The position numbers and the translations under genes were made by a program. DNA of 64,000 nt from Symbiodinium natans. Taxonomy: Eukaryota > Sar > Dinophyceae > Suessiales > Symbiodiniaceae. This document shows positions 53,501 through 62,888 of the stretch, in pieces. Within the stretch, counting starts at the first letter, position 1. Every line of letters begins with the position of its first letter. The stretch spans positions 485,501 through 549,500 of the forward strand of contig CAJNDS010002128.1 of the NCBI GenBank assembly GCA_905221605.1, in the 5' to 3' direction. Below the pieces are notes generated by a model. The model ran no database searches. It saw only the letters and a list, made by a program, of their open reading frames with translations, and was not told the origin of the DNA.

Positions 53501-56500
53501 TCATGATGCCCCAATCTGAGGAATAACGATTCCGATGGTCATCAGGCAAGCGCCGGCCAGACAGATGTTCTTGAGTATGTTCAGGTACTCTTTCATGTCT
53601 CCTTGCTGTGTAGAAGCCCATTGAACTAGAACGGGTGTTTTGGGTAGGGGTAGTGTATTTTGGGTCGGGTAGTGTCTATACTCTGTAAGGAATTGTAGGG
53701 AAAAGGTGTACTTATAGAGGGAACAGTGGGGTAATAACATTGGAAGTTCATTGGACTGTTGACTAGGAGACGTGCGAAACCTCAAGCACGATAAGCCGGG
53801 ACGTCCGCAGGTAAGGCTTCAGATGACCAAAGTAGGTGGCAAAGAACCCTACACACTAAACCCCAAACCCCAAACCCCAAACCCCAAACCCCAAACCCCA
53901 AACCCCAAACCCCAAACCCCAAACCCCAAACCCTAAACCCTAAACCCAAGCCGGGCTCCTGTCCGCAGGTACGGCTTCAGGTGGCCAAAGTAGGTGGCAA
54001 AGAGGAGGAAGGTGAAGAGACCTTCGGCGCCCAGCTCCATCAACACCGGGACGCCACTCGCGTAGAAGATCGACGAAACCTTGGGGTTTGTTGAGCTTGG
54101 CGGCTTACATGGGGCTTCGGGTTCGGGGTACCCTTATCTCCTTTTTTTTAATACCTCCGTGCATACACCCTACACCCCTTCAATTCCTAGGCTGCTTGGC
54201 CAGCAAAGGCACCGAGAGAAGGATCAGGGTGACGATGGCGAGGAGTGTGGCCGCGAAACGTCCGAAGCCGAAGCCCATGATCATTCCAACCTATACCCCC
54301 AAACTAGACTAGAATCCCCTTAAAAGGACCCCCCCAAAAAGGGCACCCCCGTATTTTCGGAACCCCCCTTAACCCCCCCCCCCCCCTGTACTTAGGCTAT
54401 TATAGGGGTTGAGGGCTTAGGCTTGCGGGAACCAGCACGCCCTGTGCAACTTTTCTCTGGTTTACGGCTCAGCCTGGCATGCCGCTCAACACCGTGGCCC
54501 GAGACTCCAAAACCCCCTTATTGTAAGGAATATCCCTTAAAGTATGCTTGGAACCCTAATATGATGTAAGGAGTATTCAAGATATTATTCCTTAATTAAG
54601 GTGTTTTGGAGTCGTCTTTTTAGGTATATTCCCTTCATCCTAAGGGGCTTTTTGTGGTCTCTGGGTGGCCAACTGAGGTCAGAACAAACTGCTTCGTGTC
54701 CTTCACGTGATGCAGAAACGAGAGCAAGAAGGGCAACACGAACAGGATGAGTCCCGTGTACCTTACTTCTCCAACAACCAAGGGCAAAAAAAACGGCTAA
54801 ACTTCACTACTCCTACTAAATAGGGAAGCCGAAGAAGTCTATGAAGTCCAGCTGTTGGAGAAGTAAGGCACTTGAAGATGAAGGAGTAGGGCCGAAAGAG
54901 CACGTAGATCTTGCCCATGAAGACGCCCGCGGATCCCAGGGCGCCATGCAAGCCGAGCGGCGTCCCGTCTTTGCCAATCTCCGGCACCTCGAACCCAATC
55001 GTCAGCAAGCAGTGCCCCGAAATTCCTTGGTAGCCCAGTAGCCCACAATTCTAACAAGGGGCACCCCCTTTTTTTTGAGGTTGGTTACTTTAGAAAGGGA
55101 ACCCAGAACCAAAAACAAAAAAAGGTAAAGGGTGCCATTGGGCTGCCCAGATTCCGAGATTCTTCATGACATTCATGAAGTGGTTCAGGTCCTTGGACTT
55201 CCTCCACGGCAAGTAATGCCCGTAATAGGTTGAGACGAGCCTGAGGCGAAGGTTGCAACGGTGCACATGCAAGCATGTCCATACCGTGCAACCTTCCTGT
55301 CTTTATACCTTTTCGCAGCCTAAACTGAGCTCTATAAACCCCAAACCCTAAACCCGCCAACCTTCGCACGCTGATCAGCTGAAACCCTAAACCCCATAAA
55401 CCCTAAACCCTAAACCCCATAAACCCTAAACCCTAAACCCTAAACCCCATAAACCCTAAACCCTAAACCCCACAAACCCTAAACCCTAAACCCTAAACCC
55501 TGTCAACTCCAAACCCGGATGCAAATCAAGGGAGCGTAAAGATTAGCAGGAACTCCGCGCCCCACTCCATCAAGACAGGGATTCCTGGCGGGACCTACCG
55601 CTTTCTCCGTAAGCCCGCTTGTTGCGGGTCAGGGTTGAGGGTTTAGAGGGTTTAGGGTTTATAGGGTTCAGGGTTTAGGGTTTAGGGTTCAGGGTTTAGG
55701 GTTTAGGGGTTAGGGTTTAGGGTTTAGTTCGGGTTTAGGGTTTAGGGTTTAGTGTTTAGGGTCGGGATTAGGGGAGGAATGTCGGCCTGAGAGGTACAAC
55801 ACGGAGCCCGCCAGCATAAAGAAGAGCCCACCCAGTGCCATGATCGTCGGGCATGGCAGACCAAAGCTCTCCATCATCTTCACCTGGGTTTAGGGTTTAG
55901 GGCTCAGGGTGTAGGGCTTTAGGGTTTAGGGTTTAGGGCTCAGGGTGTAGGGCTTTAGGGTTTAGGGTTTTAGGGTTTTAGGGTTTAGGGTTTAGGGTTT
56001 AGGGTTTAGGGTTTAGGGTTTCACCTGGGTTTAGGGTTTAGGGTTTCACCTGGGTTTAGGGTTTCGGGAATGGGGTTTAGAGGTGAGGGCTCAGGTTATG
56101 GGGGTTCAGGGTTCAGTACCAGCACCCTATGCACTAAACCCTTCCCTTCAAGTCCCACACAACCCAGCGAGCTTCAGGCAAGGCACAAATCCCGAAAAGT
56201 CCTGTGCAGGCGGGCGTATGTCTGCATAAATATTATTCAGGAATTGCCAACATCAAGCCTTCTAATCCCTACAGAATTCTAGTAACATCTACACGAAGTA
56301 CCCATTCTCATCGAATCGGGTATAGGGTATAGGGGATAGGGCTTAGGGTTTGGGGTTTAGTGTTTAGAGTTTAGGGTTTAGGGGTTTAAGGTTACGACCA
56401 TCTTGGCAGACTGAAGCGGGGCCTATATTTGGGCCACAAGTCCTGTCCTCTCCTCTAAGCCCCAAGCCCTGAACCCCACAGTACACCTGAAACCTCGTGT

Positions 56501-57922
56501 GTGTGCTCTATTTTTGCCGCCGGCTCGGAAGTCAGAAATTGTTGCCTCTGCACTCAAAAATTGCCTCTGCGGGATTCGGAGAATTGTCATCAGGAGGCAT
56601 GGTTTGGAATCAATATGTAGTGTTTCGAATCGATATGTAGTGACAGAGTCATATGGGTTTTTTGAGCATAGGGAGTTACATCAGATAGAGGGTTATTTTT
56701 TCTGTACCAATCTTTCGATGATCACACAACACTCAGATACAATTACAGGAAAGTCCTGTAATTCCCACTGTTTTACATGAAATTTACAGGGGTGTTTTTT
56801 CCCCACGGACTCTTTCGACATAGATCGCATTCGGAAGGTGTTCCCTCCACGAGTCAGGGATGTAAATGTTTCGAGCCACGACAATAACGAATGGTATCAA
56901 CCAGGTCTCCCACAGGAAGACTAAGCTCTCGTTTCTGGAAAGAAAATGCTCAGACACTCCCATAGTACCAGAACAGAAATTAATGCCCCCCGTGCGCAAA
57001 AGGCTGCGTTTATCCTAAAGGCTGAAATTCAGCAGGAGCCCGAGCATCCAGGTACCCCGAACCCACACACCTACGCCCTCAACTTCATCCCTCAACTTAT
57101 AGCCCAATTCTAACCCTATGAGGGTAAGGGGCTTTCCTGCGGGTTAGAACTACACCTATAACCGTAAACCCTGAACCCTGAACCCTAAACCCTAAACCCC
57201 AAACCCTTGGGTTACTAAGTACCCTGAGCCTCCAAGAAATCTAAGCCCTCAACTTCATCCTTGGCTTTCTTGAGGAAGGAGATGACAAACACCAGCACGA
57301 AGAGGACAATGCCGCAGTATGCGATGAGCCACACCTTGGGTTAGAGACAGGCATCGGGTTTAGGGTTTAGGGTTTAGGGTTTAGGGTTTAGGGTTTAGGG
57401 TTTAGGGTTTAGGGTAAGATCTTGATATATGCTTTTCTTGTACTTTTTGGAGGTATCCCAAATCTAGGGCCCGTGTTGTACTAGGGAACCCTACCATGTG
57501 CAGAGTCTTCTAACAGCATAAGAATCGACAGGTGAGAGCTGGTGAGAACAGCCCCATGCTACCTCAGTGGGGGAGTAATTAGATTGGACATCTATGGGGA
57601 TAATTTTTCGGGTGTTGCAAGGGCAGGCTTCAAAGGGGATCCAAAACCCTAAGCCTACACCCTAAATCCAAACCTCAAAACCCAAAACCCTAAACCCCTC
57701 CCCCCAAAAAAAGTTAAAAATAAAACATAAATAAATAAATACATACATAAATAAATAAATAAATATAAATATATTTATATATATAAAGATAAAAATATAC
57801 TCCCGGTGCAGCCCTGGGTGCATAGGGTATGAGGCTGTCATAGTAGTGCCGCAGGAAGATGCCCAAGGAGCCCAGGTATCCACCGAGCCCAACGGGCCCC
57901 GAGGCCAGAACCAGTGGCCCAC
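53501..57922 (-). CDS. Tandem DoxX-like membrane protein, 10 exons (5' end not found)
   Basis: Minus-strand exons: 57801-57922, 57254-57334, 55803-55883, 55536-55594, 55155-55240, 54872-55025, 54686-54761, 54213-54290, 53959-54079, 53501-53601. They total 959 nt and stay in frame through nine introns to a TGA at 53501-53503. Two homologous modules are visible. One contains VLFVLVFVISFLKKAK, MESFGLPCPTIMALGG, IPVLMEWGAEFLLIFT, STYYGHYLPWR, NHFMNVMKNLGI; the second contains LILFVLPFLLSFLHHVKD, GRFAATLLAIVTL, VPVLMELGAEGLFTFL, ATYFGHLKPYLR, EYLNILKNICLAGA. Four hydrophobic helices per module, with the AT..GH and F.KNL signatures, resemble DoxX proteins (small inner-membrane/redox-associated family). 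That assignment is from memory of the family pattern. The exon at 57801 matches the end of a module (GLGGYLGSLG against GLHGALGSAG), so another module should lie upstream. Donors are GT, GC or GA; acceptors are AG|G. Confidence 0.75.
53793..54003. repeat. Exon fragment duplicated on both sides of a (CCCCAAA)n array
   Basis: About 50 bp of coding sequence at 53951-54000 (ccgcaggtacggcttcaggt...ccaaagtaggtggcaaag) recurs at 53800-53843 inside the adjacent intron. A CCCCAAA/CCCTAAA array fills 53855-53947 between the copies. The array thus sits between direct repeats of exon DNA. Confidence 0.85.
54762..54867 (-). mobile_element. Introner-like element forming a 110-bp intron
   Basis: cttacttctccaaca at one end is mirrored by tgttggagaagtaag at the other. 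Intron 54762-54871 on the minus strand begins gtgc, ends aag, and the next exon begins gtac, so three of four duplicated bases survive. Splicing keeps the DoxX frame (F-K-Y-T-G-L). Confidence 0.8.
55026..55150 (-). mobile_element. Introner-like element (AGCCCAGT ends) forming a GA-AG intron
   Basis: The ends cttggtagcccagtag and (reverse complement) ctgggcagcccaatgg are inverted repeats. Intron 55026-55154 begins gaat on the minus strand, and the next exon also begins gaat: a perfect 4-bp duplication with a GA donor and aag acceptor. Splicing joins KNLG to ISGHCLLTIG in frame. The same family forms the intron at 61324-61433, and a partial relative is at 31028-31096. Confidence 0.85.
55241..55535 (-). 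other. GC-AG intron containing a CCCTAAA array
   Basis: The intron starts gctc and the next exon starts gctc, a perfect 4-bp repeat, with ctcag as acceptor. About 120 bp of it (55380-55502) is telomere-type array, in the TTTAGGG orientation on the sense strand. Splicing joins LLIFT to LVSTYYGH in frame. Confidence 0.75.
55884..57253. other. 1.37-kb intron with arrays and repeated acceptor copies
   Basis: Between DoxX exons. It contains TTTAGGG arrays at 55890-56060 and 56330-56390. The exon-edge string ttcacctgggtttaggg appears at 55880, 56020 and 56045. 56400-57050 is unique sequence with small frames (for example 56499-56780 plus, 56784-56999 minus) that I do not assign. A gggttactaagtaccctga string at 57214-57232 is shared with 18554-18572. 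Confidence 0.6.
57715..57800. repeat. AT microsatellite (ataa)n
   Basis: ataaataaataca/taaata units and tatata lie immediately downstream (in sense) of the exon at 57801-57922, inside the intron. Confidence 0.95.
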
Positions 57923-58100
57923 CTGGCATGGGCTTCAGGTTGGGGGCGGCTTAGGGTTTAGGGTTTAGGGTTTAGGGTTTAGGGTTTAGGGTTTAATTAG
58001 GGTTTAGGGTTTAGGGTTTAGGGTTTAGGGTTAGGGTTTAGGGTTTAGGGTTTAGGGTTTAGGGTTTAGGGTTTAGGGTTTAGGGTTTAGGGTTTAGGGT

Positions 58101-58173
58101 TTAGGGTTTAGGGCTTAGGCTTGTCCACTTCTGCTCTTTCCGCTGCGAGACGACTGTGAAGTTCATCCGGCTC
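58101..58173 (-). CDS. Candidate upstream exon
   Basis: An AG|GAG acceptor (ttccag|gag) is followed by EPDELHSRLAAERAEVDK, helix/coiled-coil-like. It lies upstream of the DoxX exons on the same strand and may belong to that gene. I could not match the phase to the exon at 57801-57922. Confidence 0.35.
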
Positions 58174-58717
58174 CTGGAACGCTGTACGATGGAGTCTTAT
58201 CAAAGAGATGATGAACACTCTCAACCGTGACACTTGCACTTCATGAAGGATAATTATGCCTTGGTATGCTGCGACCCTCAAACCCCAAAACCCTACAAAC
58301 CCTATGCAAACCCTGTGAGCCCTAGATAAACCCTATATAAACCACTAAACCCTGTAAACCCTGAAAACCCTGAACCCTCTCAACCCTCTAAACACTGAAA
58401 ACCCCGTGAACCTTAAACCCAAGAAGTATCACAAACACCATAGACCCTACAAGCCCTAAAAGCCATAGCAAGACACCATAAACCCTACAAACCCTATACA
58501 AACCCTGTAAGCAAAGACAAAACCCAATATAATAAACCACTGCACCCTACATGCCCTAAAAGCAATACTGGGGGATAGAATTATGGGGACCCCTTGGGGA
58601 TATACACCCTCTGAATGAGGTCCCTGTTTAAGAGAGCCAGAACAGGCTTAAGAAGGGGTTCCCATTTTAGGGTCCCCCTTATCCTACCTAGGAAATACAC
58701 CCCAATAAACAAGTCCC

Positions 58718-58790
58718 CGCCTGCGAGCTCTGGTGCAGCAAGCCGGGGCAACTGAGCGGCGCAAGCAAGCAGGCCAGTCAGCGCCAAGCC
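58718..58790 (-). CDS. Candidate upstream exon, hydrophobic
   Basis: gcacag|ggc then GLALTGLLACAAQLPRLAAP then ELAG. This could be a signal or membrane segment near the start of the DoxX-like gene. The junction is not established. Confidence 0.35.
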
Positions 58791-58799
58791 CTGTGCAAT

Positions 58800-60635
58800 C
58801 AGGACTACATGTGTCTTAAACCCGAAACCCTAAACTCTAAACCCGAAACCTAAAAACCAAAACCGTAAACCTAAACCCTCAACCCTAAACCCCTATACAT
58901 ATCTTTCCATGAATTCTGAATGCTCATGATTAACCAACTTTGCACCCAAAAAACAAACAGCTGGAGAGGTAGCCACCTAGTTGCGTATATACTCCGGGCC
59001 AGGGCACCTGCACCCAAAGCGCTCCGCCGCCGAGCGCGCCGCGCTCGCCGCGCGGCGGCGCCAGAGGCAGCAGGGGCTCCCCGTGGGCCATGGCGCTCTG
59101 CCCTCTGTCGGCCCCCGGCGGCTCGGATGCTAAGCAAGGGGACCCCCAAAATCTGTGGAGGAGTGTTTGGTTTCAGGGCTGCCCCTAACTAGGGTTTTGA
59201 GTTTAGGGTTTAGGGTTTAGGGTTTAGGCAGATTTCGAGAGCACATGTTCAGAACCCTGATGGGATTGAAGGTGTGTTCCTCAAGCAAGTCTCTGGGTCG
59301 CACTTTCGAAAGCCTGCTCGAAGCTGTGGCTCGGGATTCCCCCAGCACGTGCACAACTTGAAACGAGATATAGTCCCCTAAACTCTGAAACCCTGCACCT
59401 CCCAAACCCCAAAACATATCAAGAAAACGATATGACAAACCCTATATGATGAAGCCTAAAGCCCCCCAAAAAAACCCTAAACCCTAAACCCTAAACCCTA
59501 AACCCTAAACCCTAAACCCTAAACCCTAAACCCTAAACCCTAAAAAACCCTAAACCTCTAAACAAAAACCCGCAGAAAGCGCCTCGAAGGCTATGTCCTG
59601 CCAGTTTGCAGCCTCGCCAGACCTCGAGTCAAGCGCTGACAAGCTTAGGGTTTGGGGTTTAGGGTTTGGGGTTTGGGGTTTAGGGTTTATAGGGTATAGG
59701 GTTTAGGGTTTAGGTGAACATGAATATTGAGGAAGAATATGCAGATTTTTGGGCGGTCTTAAGCAAGTGGTAGGAAGGGGCCTTCTTTAGGGGGTTTGGG
59801 CTTTCGGGCTTAGGGCTTCAAGGGTTGACGGGTTTGGGCTTTGGTGCTTGAGGTTTTGGGTTTTGGGGTGTTTAGGGTTTCAGGGTTTAGGGCTTTGGGC
59901 TTCGGGTGTTCGGGTTTAGGGCTTTGAAGGATTGCAGGGTCTAAAGTTCGAATTTATGAGGTTCAGGCTTTGGGTTTTAAGATGTTCGAGGGCTTGCGGT
60001 TGATGATTTTAAGGGGGGAAGTTCCCCTTTATACGAACAGTCCGTAATAAGGATTCTAGTAACTTCGATTAGAATCCATATTAAGGACTGTTAGTATAGG
60101 GGAACATCCCAAGTTTTAGGTTTTGGGGCTGCCAAAGCCTCTGACGAAGCAGAACGAAGGCTAGAGAATCTCGGGCAGAGCCTTCGGATTCGCCCTTGAT
60201 AATGCCTAGATGGGCATTGATAAGGAACCCGAGGGGCTCCGATCAACATGCCATGGAAAGCCGACTTCTGATGCAGGCTCCTTCATCCTCAAAACCCAAA
60301 ACCCAAAACCCCAAAAGGGCGGGCCTGAACCCCAAAAGAACCCAAAAGCCCCCCTCCCTCAACGATCAGGCCCTCTTGTACACCCACAAAAGCTCAACTC
60401 TTGACGCCCCACAAAGTTTAGAATTTCGGGTTCGCACCCACGACTCCAATCCTAGAAGAAACTTGCTCAACCCCAAACCCGAAAACCCAAGACCCAAATC
60501 CTAAACGCTAGCTTATAAACCCTAAACCCTAAACTGCAAACCCTAAACCCTAAACCCTAAACCCTAAGCCCTAAGCCCTAAACCCTAATCCCTAAACCCT
60601 AATCCCTAAACCCTAAACCCTAAGCCCTAAACCCC
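58800..60635. repeat. Arrays, family B element and unassigned islands
   Basis: CCCTAAA arrays at 59475-59545 and 60520-60635; TTTAGGG/TTTGGGG at 59640-59715; a family B inverted repeat at 60013-60111. 59230-59370 may encode VVHVLGESRATASSRLSKVR on the minus strand. 58900-59190 is GC-rich (cgccgccgagcgcgcc) and open on both strands, and I leave it unassigned. Confidence 0.5.
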
Positions 60636-60712
60636 AGTAGGCCAACCCAGTCCCTCTTCTTGTTGATCTCGGGGTGCTTGGCCACGGGGTCAGCCACATA
60701 GACCCAGCCGAC
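60636..60712 (-). CDS. Candidate exon, unknown protein
   Basis: A catcag|gtc acceptor is followed by VGWVYVADPVAKHPEINKKR then DWVGLL, running into a TTTAGGG array whose first gtttag could be the donor. The composition is clearly protein. It lies just 3' of the 61-kb gene on the same strand, so it is probably a 5' exon of the next gene. Confidence 0.5.
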
Positions 60713-61085
60713 CTGATGACTGACAAGGCAACACAATCCCTTGCGCTAAGTAGGAAGCCCTGCGGACCCTAAGCCGCCCTTTCAAACGCCCCTAGAAACC
60801 CCAGTTTTAGCCCAAAACCCTTATGACCCTTAACCCCTGAACGCTACATTTGCTACACTGCCTCAAACCAGCTCATCCTATCGTGACGCCCCAGACCCCG
60901 TCCCCACGCGCATCGTGGCTTGCCCAACACGCTTTAGGAGATTTCAGGCTTCGAGATTCAGTGTTCAGGGCTTCAGGTACTCTGGATTCAGGGTTTAGGA
61001 TCGAGACTCGACCTTTCTCTTTGACCACAATCCATGCGCCACTGTACGCGGAGGCCACGCTGCCGCACCGACACTCCACATGGCA

Positions 61086-62323
61086 CTATGACGGCTCGCG
61101 GTTCCTTGGATGACGCGCCTGCTTGTTCCAGTCTGTGAACTCGTAGCCCAGTATTGGCGGGATGCGAGGTAGGAAGCCCAGAACCGACCGTACGACGGGA
61201 TGCTTGACCTGAAAAACTGAGGGGTGCTTTGCCGACTGCACGAATCCGGCCAAAGCAACGAAGCAGGCAGCGACGGCCCGACCTTCCTCTCCAGACTCCG
61301 TCGCATCACTCGTGTCACACAGCCTTGGTAGCCCAGTAACTACATTTTGATAAGGGCACCCTTGTTTTATGGTGGTTATACTTTATAAGGGAACCCAGAA
61401 CCAAAAAAGGGCAAAGGGTACCACTGGGCTAGCAGCTTGGCCCTGCCAGATGCAAGCAGCGCCAGAAGGCGCACGGTCTCGACGCGCCGTTCCCAAACTA
61501 AGCTCGGAACGTCCGCGACAAAGCGCTTCGGCCCAGGTGGCTCCGTGTCATCTATCCTTAGTTGTCCACGAATCTAGGGGAACTAAAGGTTAACCTTTGG
61601 GACTTTAAGGGGATTCTATTACACCAAAGAAGGTGATGAAGGTTACCAGCTCTACTAAGTATCCCATAGTCGGCCCCATTCTCAAGAGCCAGCATCAGTA
61701 CGTCCACGGCGTCCGGGTGACCCAGCACTCCCGCATGCCCGAGCTGGTCGACCAGGGAGTGGAAGTTGGTCATGCGCCCCTTCTGATGGATACGCCATTT
61801 TGCTTGGTTCCAGTGAATGGCGTCCTAGGACGGCCCCAAAAACCTTCTGAAACATGTTGCTGAATATGGCTCCCACAAACTCAAACACATGGGAAAATAT
61901 GTGTGTGTGTATATATATCTATATAATTTGATTTAAAAAAACATATCCCAAAAGGCCCTAATCCTAGCGTCCCATCTGGCTCCCAAACGAACATTCTATA
62001 TAGAAAAAAGAATATTCCAAAAAGGCCTACCCCGAGCATCCCATTTGGCTCCCGTCTTCTCCGCCAGGCGAAGGAAGCGGCGCGCTATCGGCTTCCCAAT
62101 CCACCCTTGCCTTACTGTCGGTTAGTAGGGAATGAGGGAATGGGGTGCCCCCTATATATAGCCTTTAAGGGATTCTATAGGGTACCCTATATAAGGGATT
62201 ATGTAGGGTTCCTCATTCCCTCATTCCCTACAAACCAACAGCAAGTTGCTCAGCGAGCTCGCGGAGCAAGACTTGGAGCTTCGATGGAACTGCGAAGATT
62301 TCATCCTCAGTTGCTGAGTTCAT
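61086..62323 (-). CDS. Five-exon gene, 221-residue protein of unknown function
   Basis: Exons 62250-62323, 62041-62110, 61664-61824, 61434-61556 and 61086-61323 sum to 666 nt, from ATG (62321-62323) to TAG (61086-61088). All four junctions are in frame. The protein starts MNSATEDEIFAVPSKLQVLL. It contains GKPIARRFLRLAEKTG (exon 2), NFHSLVDQLGHAGVLG and DVLMLALENGADYG (exon 3), RFVADVPSLVWERRVETVRL (exon 4), and RSVLGFLPRIPPILGYEFTD plus a basic tail (exon 5). I see no membrane helix or signal peptide and recognise no domain. All four introns have G-initial donors (GC, GA, GA, GC) and AG|G acceptors, and in each the first 3-4 intron bases match the first bases of the next exon. A C/A homopolymer lies just upstream of the ATG. 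Confidence 0.75.
61324..61429 (-). mobile_element. Introner-like element (AGCCCAGT family), GC-AG intron
   Basis: The ends cttggtagcccagtaac and (reverse complement) gcccagtggtaccc pair as inverted repeats. Intron 61324-61433 begins gcta and the next exon begins gctg, with acceptor ccaag. The interior shares gggaacccagaaccaaaaa with the element at 55026-55150. Confidence 0.85.
61557..61659 (-). mobile_element. Introner-like element, GA-AG intron with perfect 4-bp duplication
   Basis: The ends cttagttgtcc and (reverse complement) cttagtagagc are short inverted repeats. Intron 61557-61663 begins gata on the minus strand, ends ctaag, and the next exon begins gata. Splicing joins ADYG to IDDTEPPG in frame. 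An alternative gtaacc donor lies 14 bases downstream but would break the frame. Confidence 0.8.
61825..62040 (-). other. Intron with a 42-bp direct repeat of the exon end
   Basis: The intron begins gatg and the next exon begins gacg, with acceptor cctag. About 42 bp around the donor (aaggcctaccccgagcatcc then catttggctccc) recur as a diverged copy at about 61950-61992. A gtgtgt/tatata microsatellite is at 61900-61930. Confidence 0.6.
62111..62245 (-). mobile_element. CTTACTGTTGG-family introner, GC-AG intron with perfect duplication
   Basis: Arms of about 35 bp (cttactgtcggttagtaggg / cttgctgttggtttgtaggg) enclose a tatagg core. The 4-bp duplication (ttgc on plus, gcaa on the gene strand) is at 62107-62110 and 62246-62249. 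Intron 62111-62249 begins gcaa and ends taag, and the next exon begins gcaa. Splicing gives ELAEQGWIG in frame and restores the empty site. Relatives without proven splicing are at 28258 and 30602. Confidence 0.88.
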
Positions 62324-62888
62324 GAAGCCCCCCCCCCCAAAAAAAGTTTAGGGTTTAGGGCCTAGGGCTTAGGGTTTGAGGTGCGAAGATGTCACAGGGA
62401 CATTGCAGCAGGTTGCCAAGAGAACAACCGTAAAGCATTCAATATTTATGACTTCAAGGATGAGCAATGGCTCAGATGGCCATCAGCCTGGAGGAGGGGA
62501 CAAGGAGTACTAGGACCCGCGGTTGGGTTGCTGGCTTAAGGCCTAGGCATCCTGCGCTGGACCCCCCTAGCCTCGGTTGGTCCCTCTTCAGGGCGTAAAG
62601 GGTCGGCGAACAGAACCAAATTCCCTGGTTTCCGTCCCTCTTTTGGTTGCCCCGCAGGTTATGAGCCCAAAAGTCGGTTTCCTGCGTTGCGGTGTTAAGG
62701 TTTGAGAGTTCTAGGAGAGGAATCATGGATTCGCAGCGCCCGTGCTCTGGGGAAACGCCATTAGAGTCCAATGTGACGGTGGAAAAAGTGAATCGCCCCT
62801 GGAGAAGTACGTGGTGGAGCTGCAGATTTGGGAAGAGACACTTTAAAGGCGGAAGCTCTGGTGAACACGTGGGACACCCTGATGTTGG
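62324..62888. other. Unassigned sequence upstream of the 61-kb gene
   Basis: A poly-C/A tract and a short TTTAGGG-like run (62345-62380) are followed by unique sequence without a convincing frame on either strand. Confidence 0.4.

Noticed and set aside
61788-61805. gccattttgcttggttcc as a relic of the dinoflagellate spliced leader
   Set aside because: Only the gccattttg core resembles the leader as I remember it, and it lies inside an exon (NQAKWR), so the match is likely chance.
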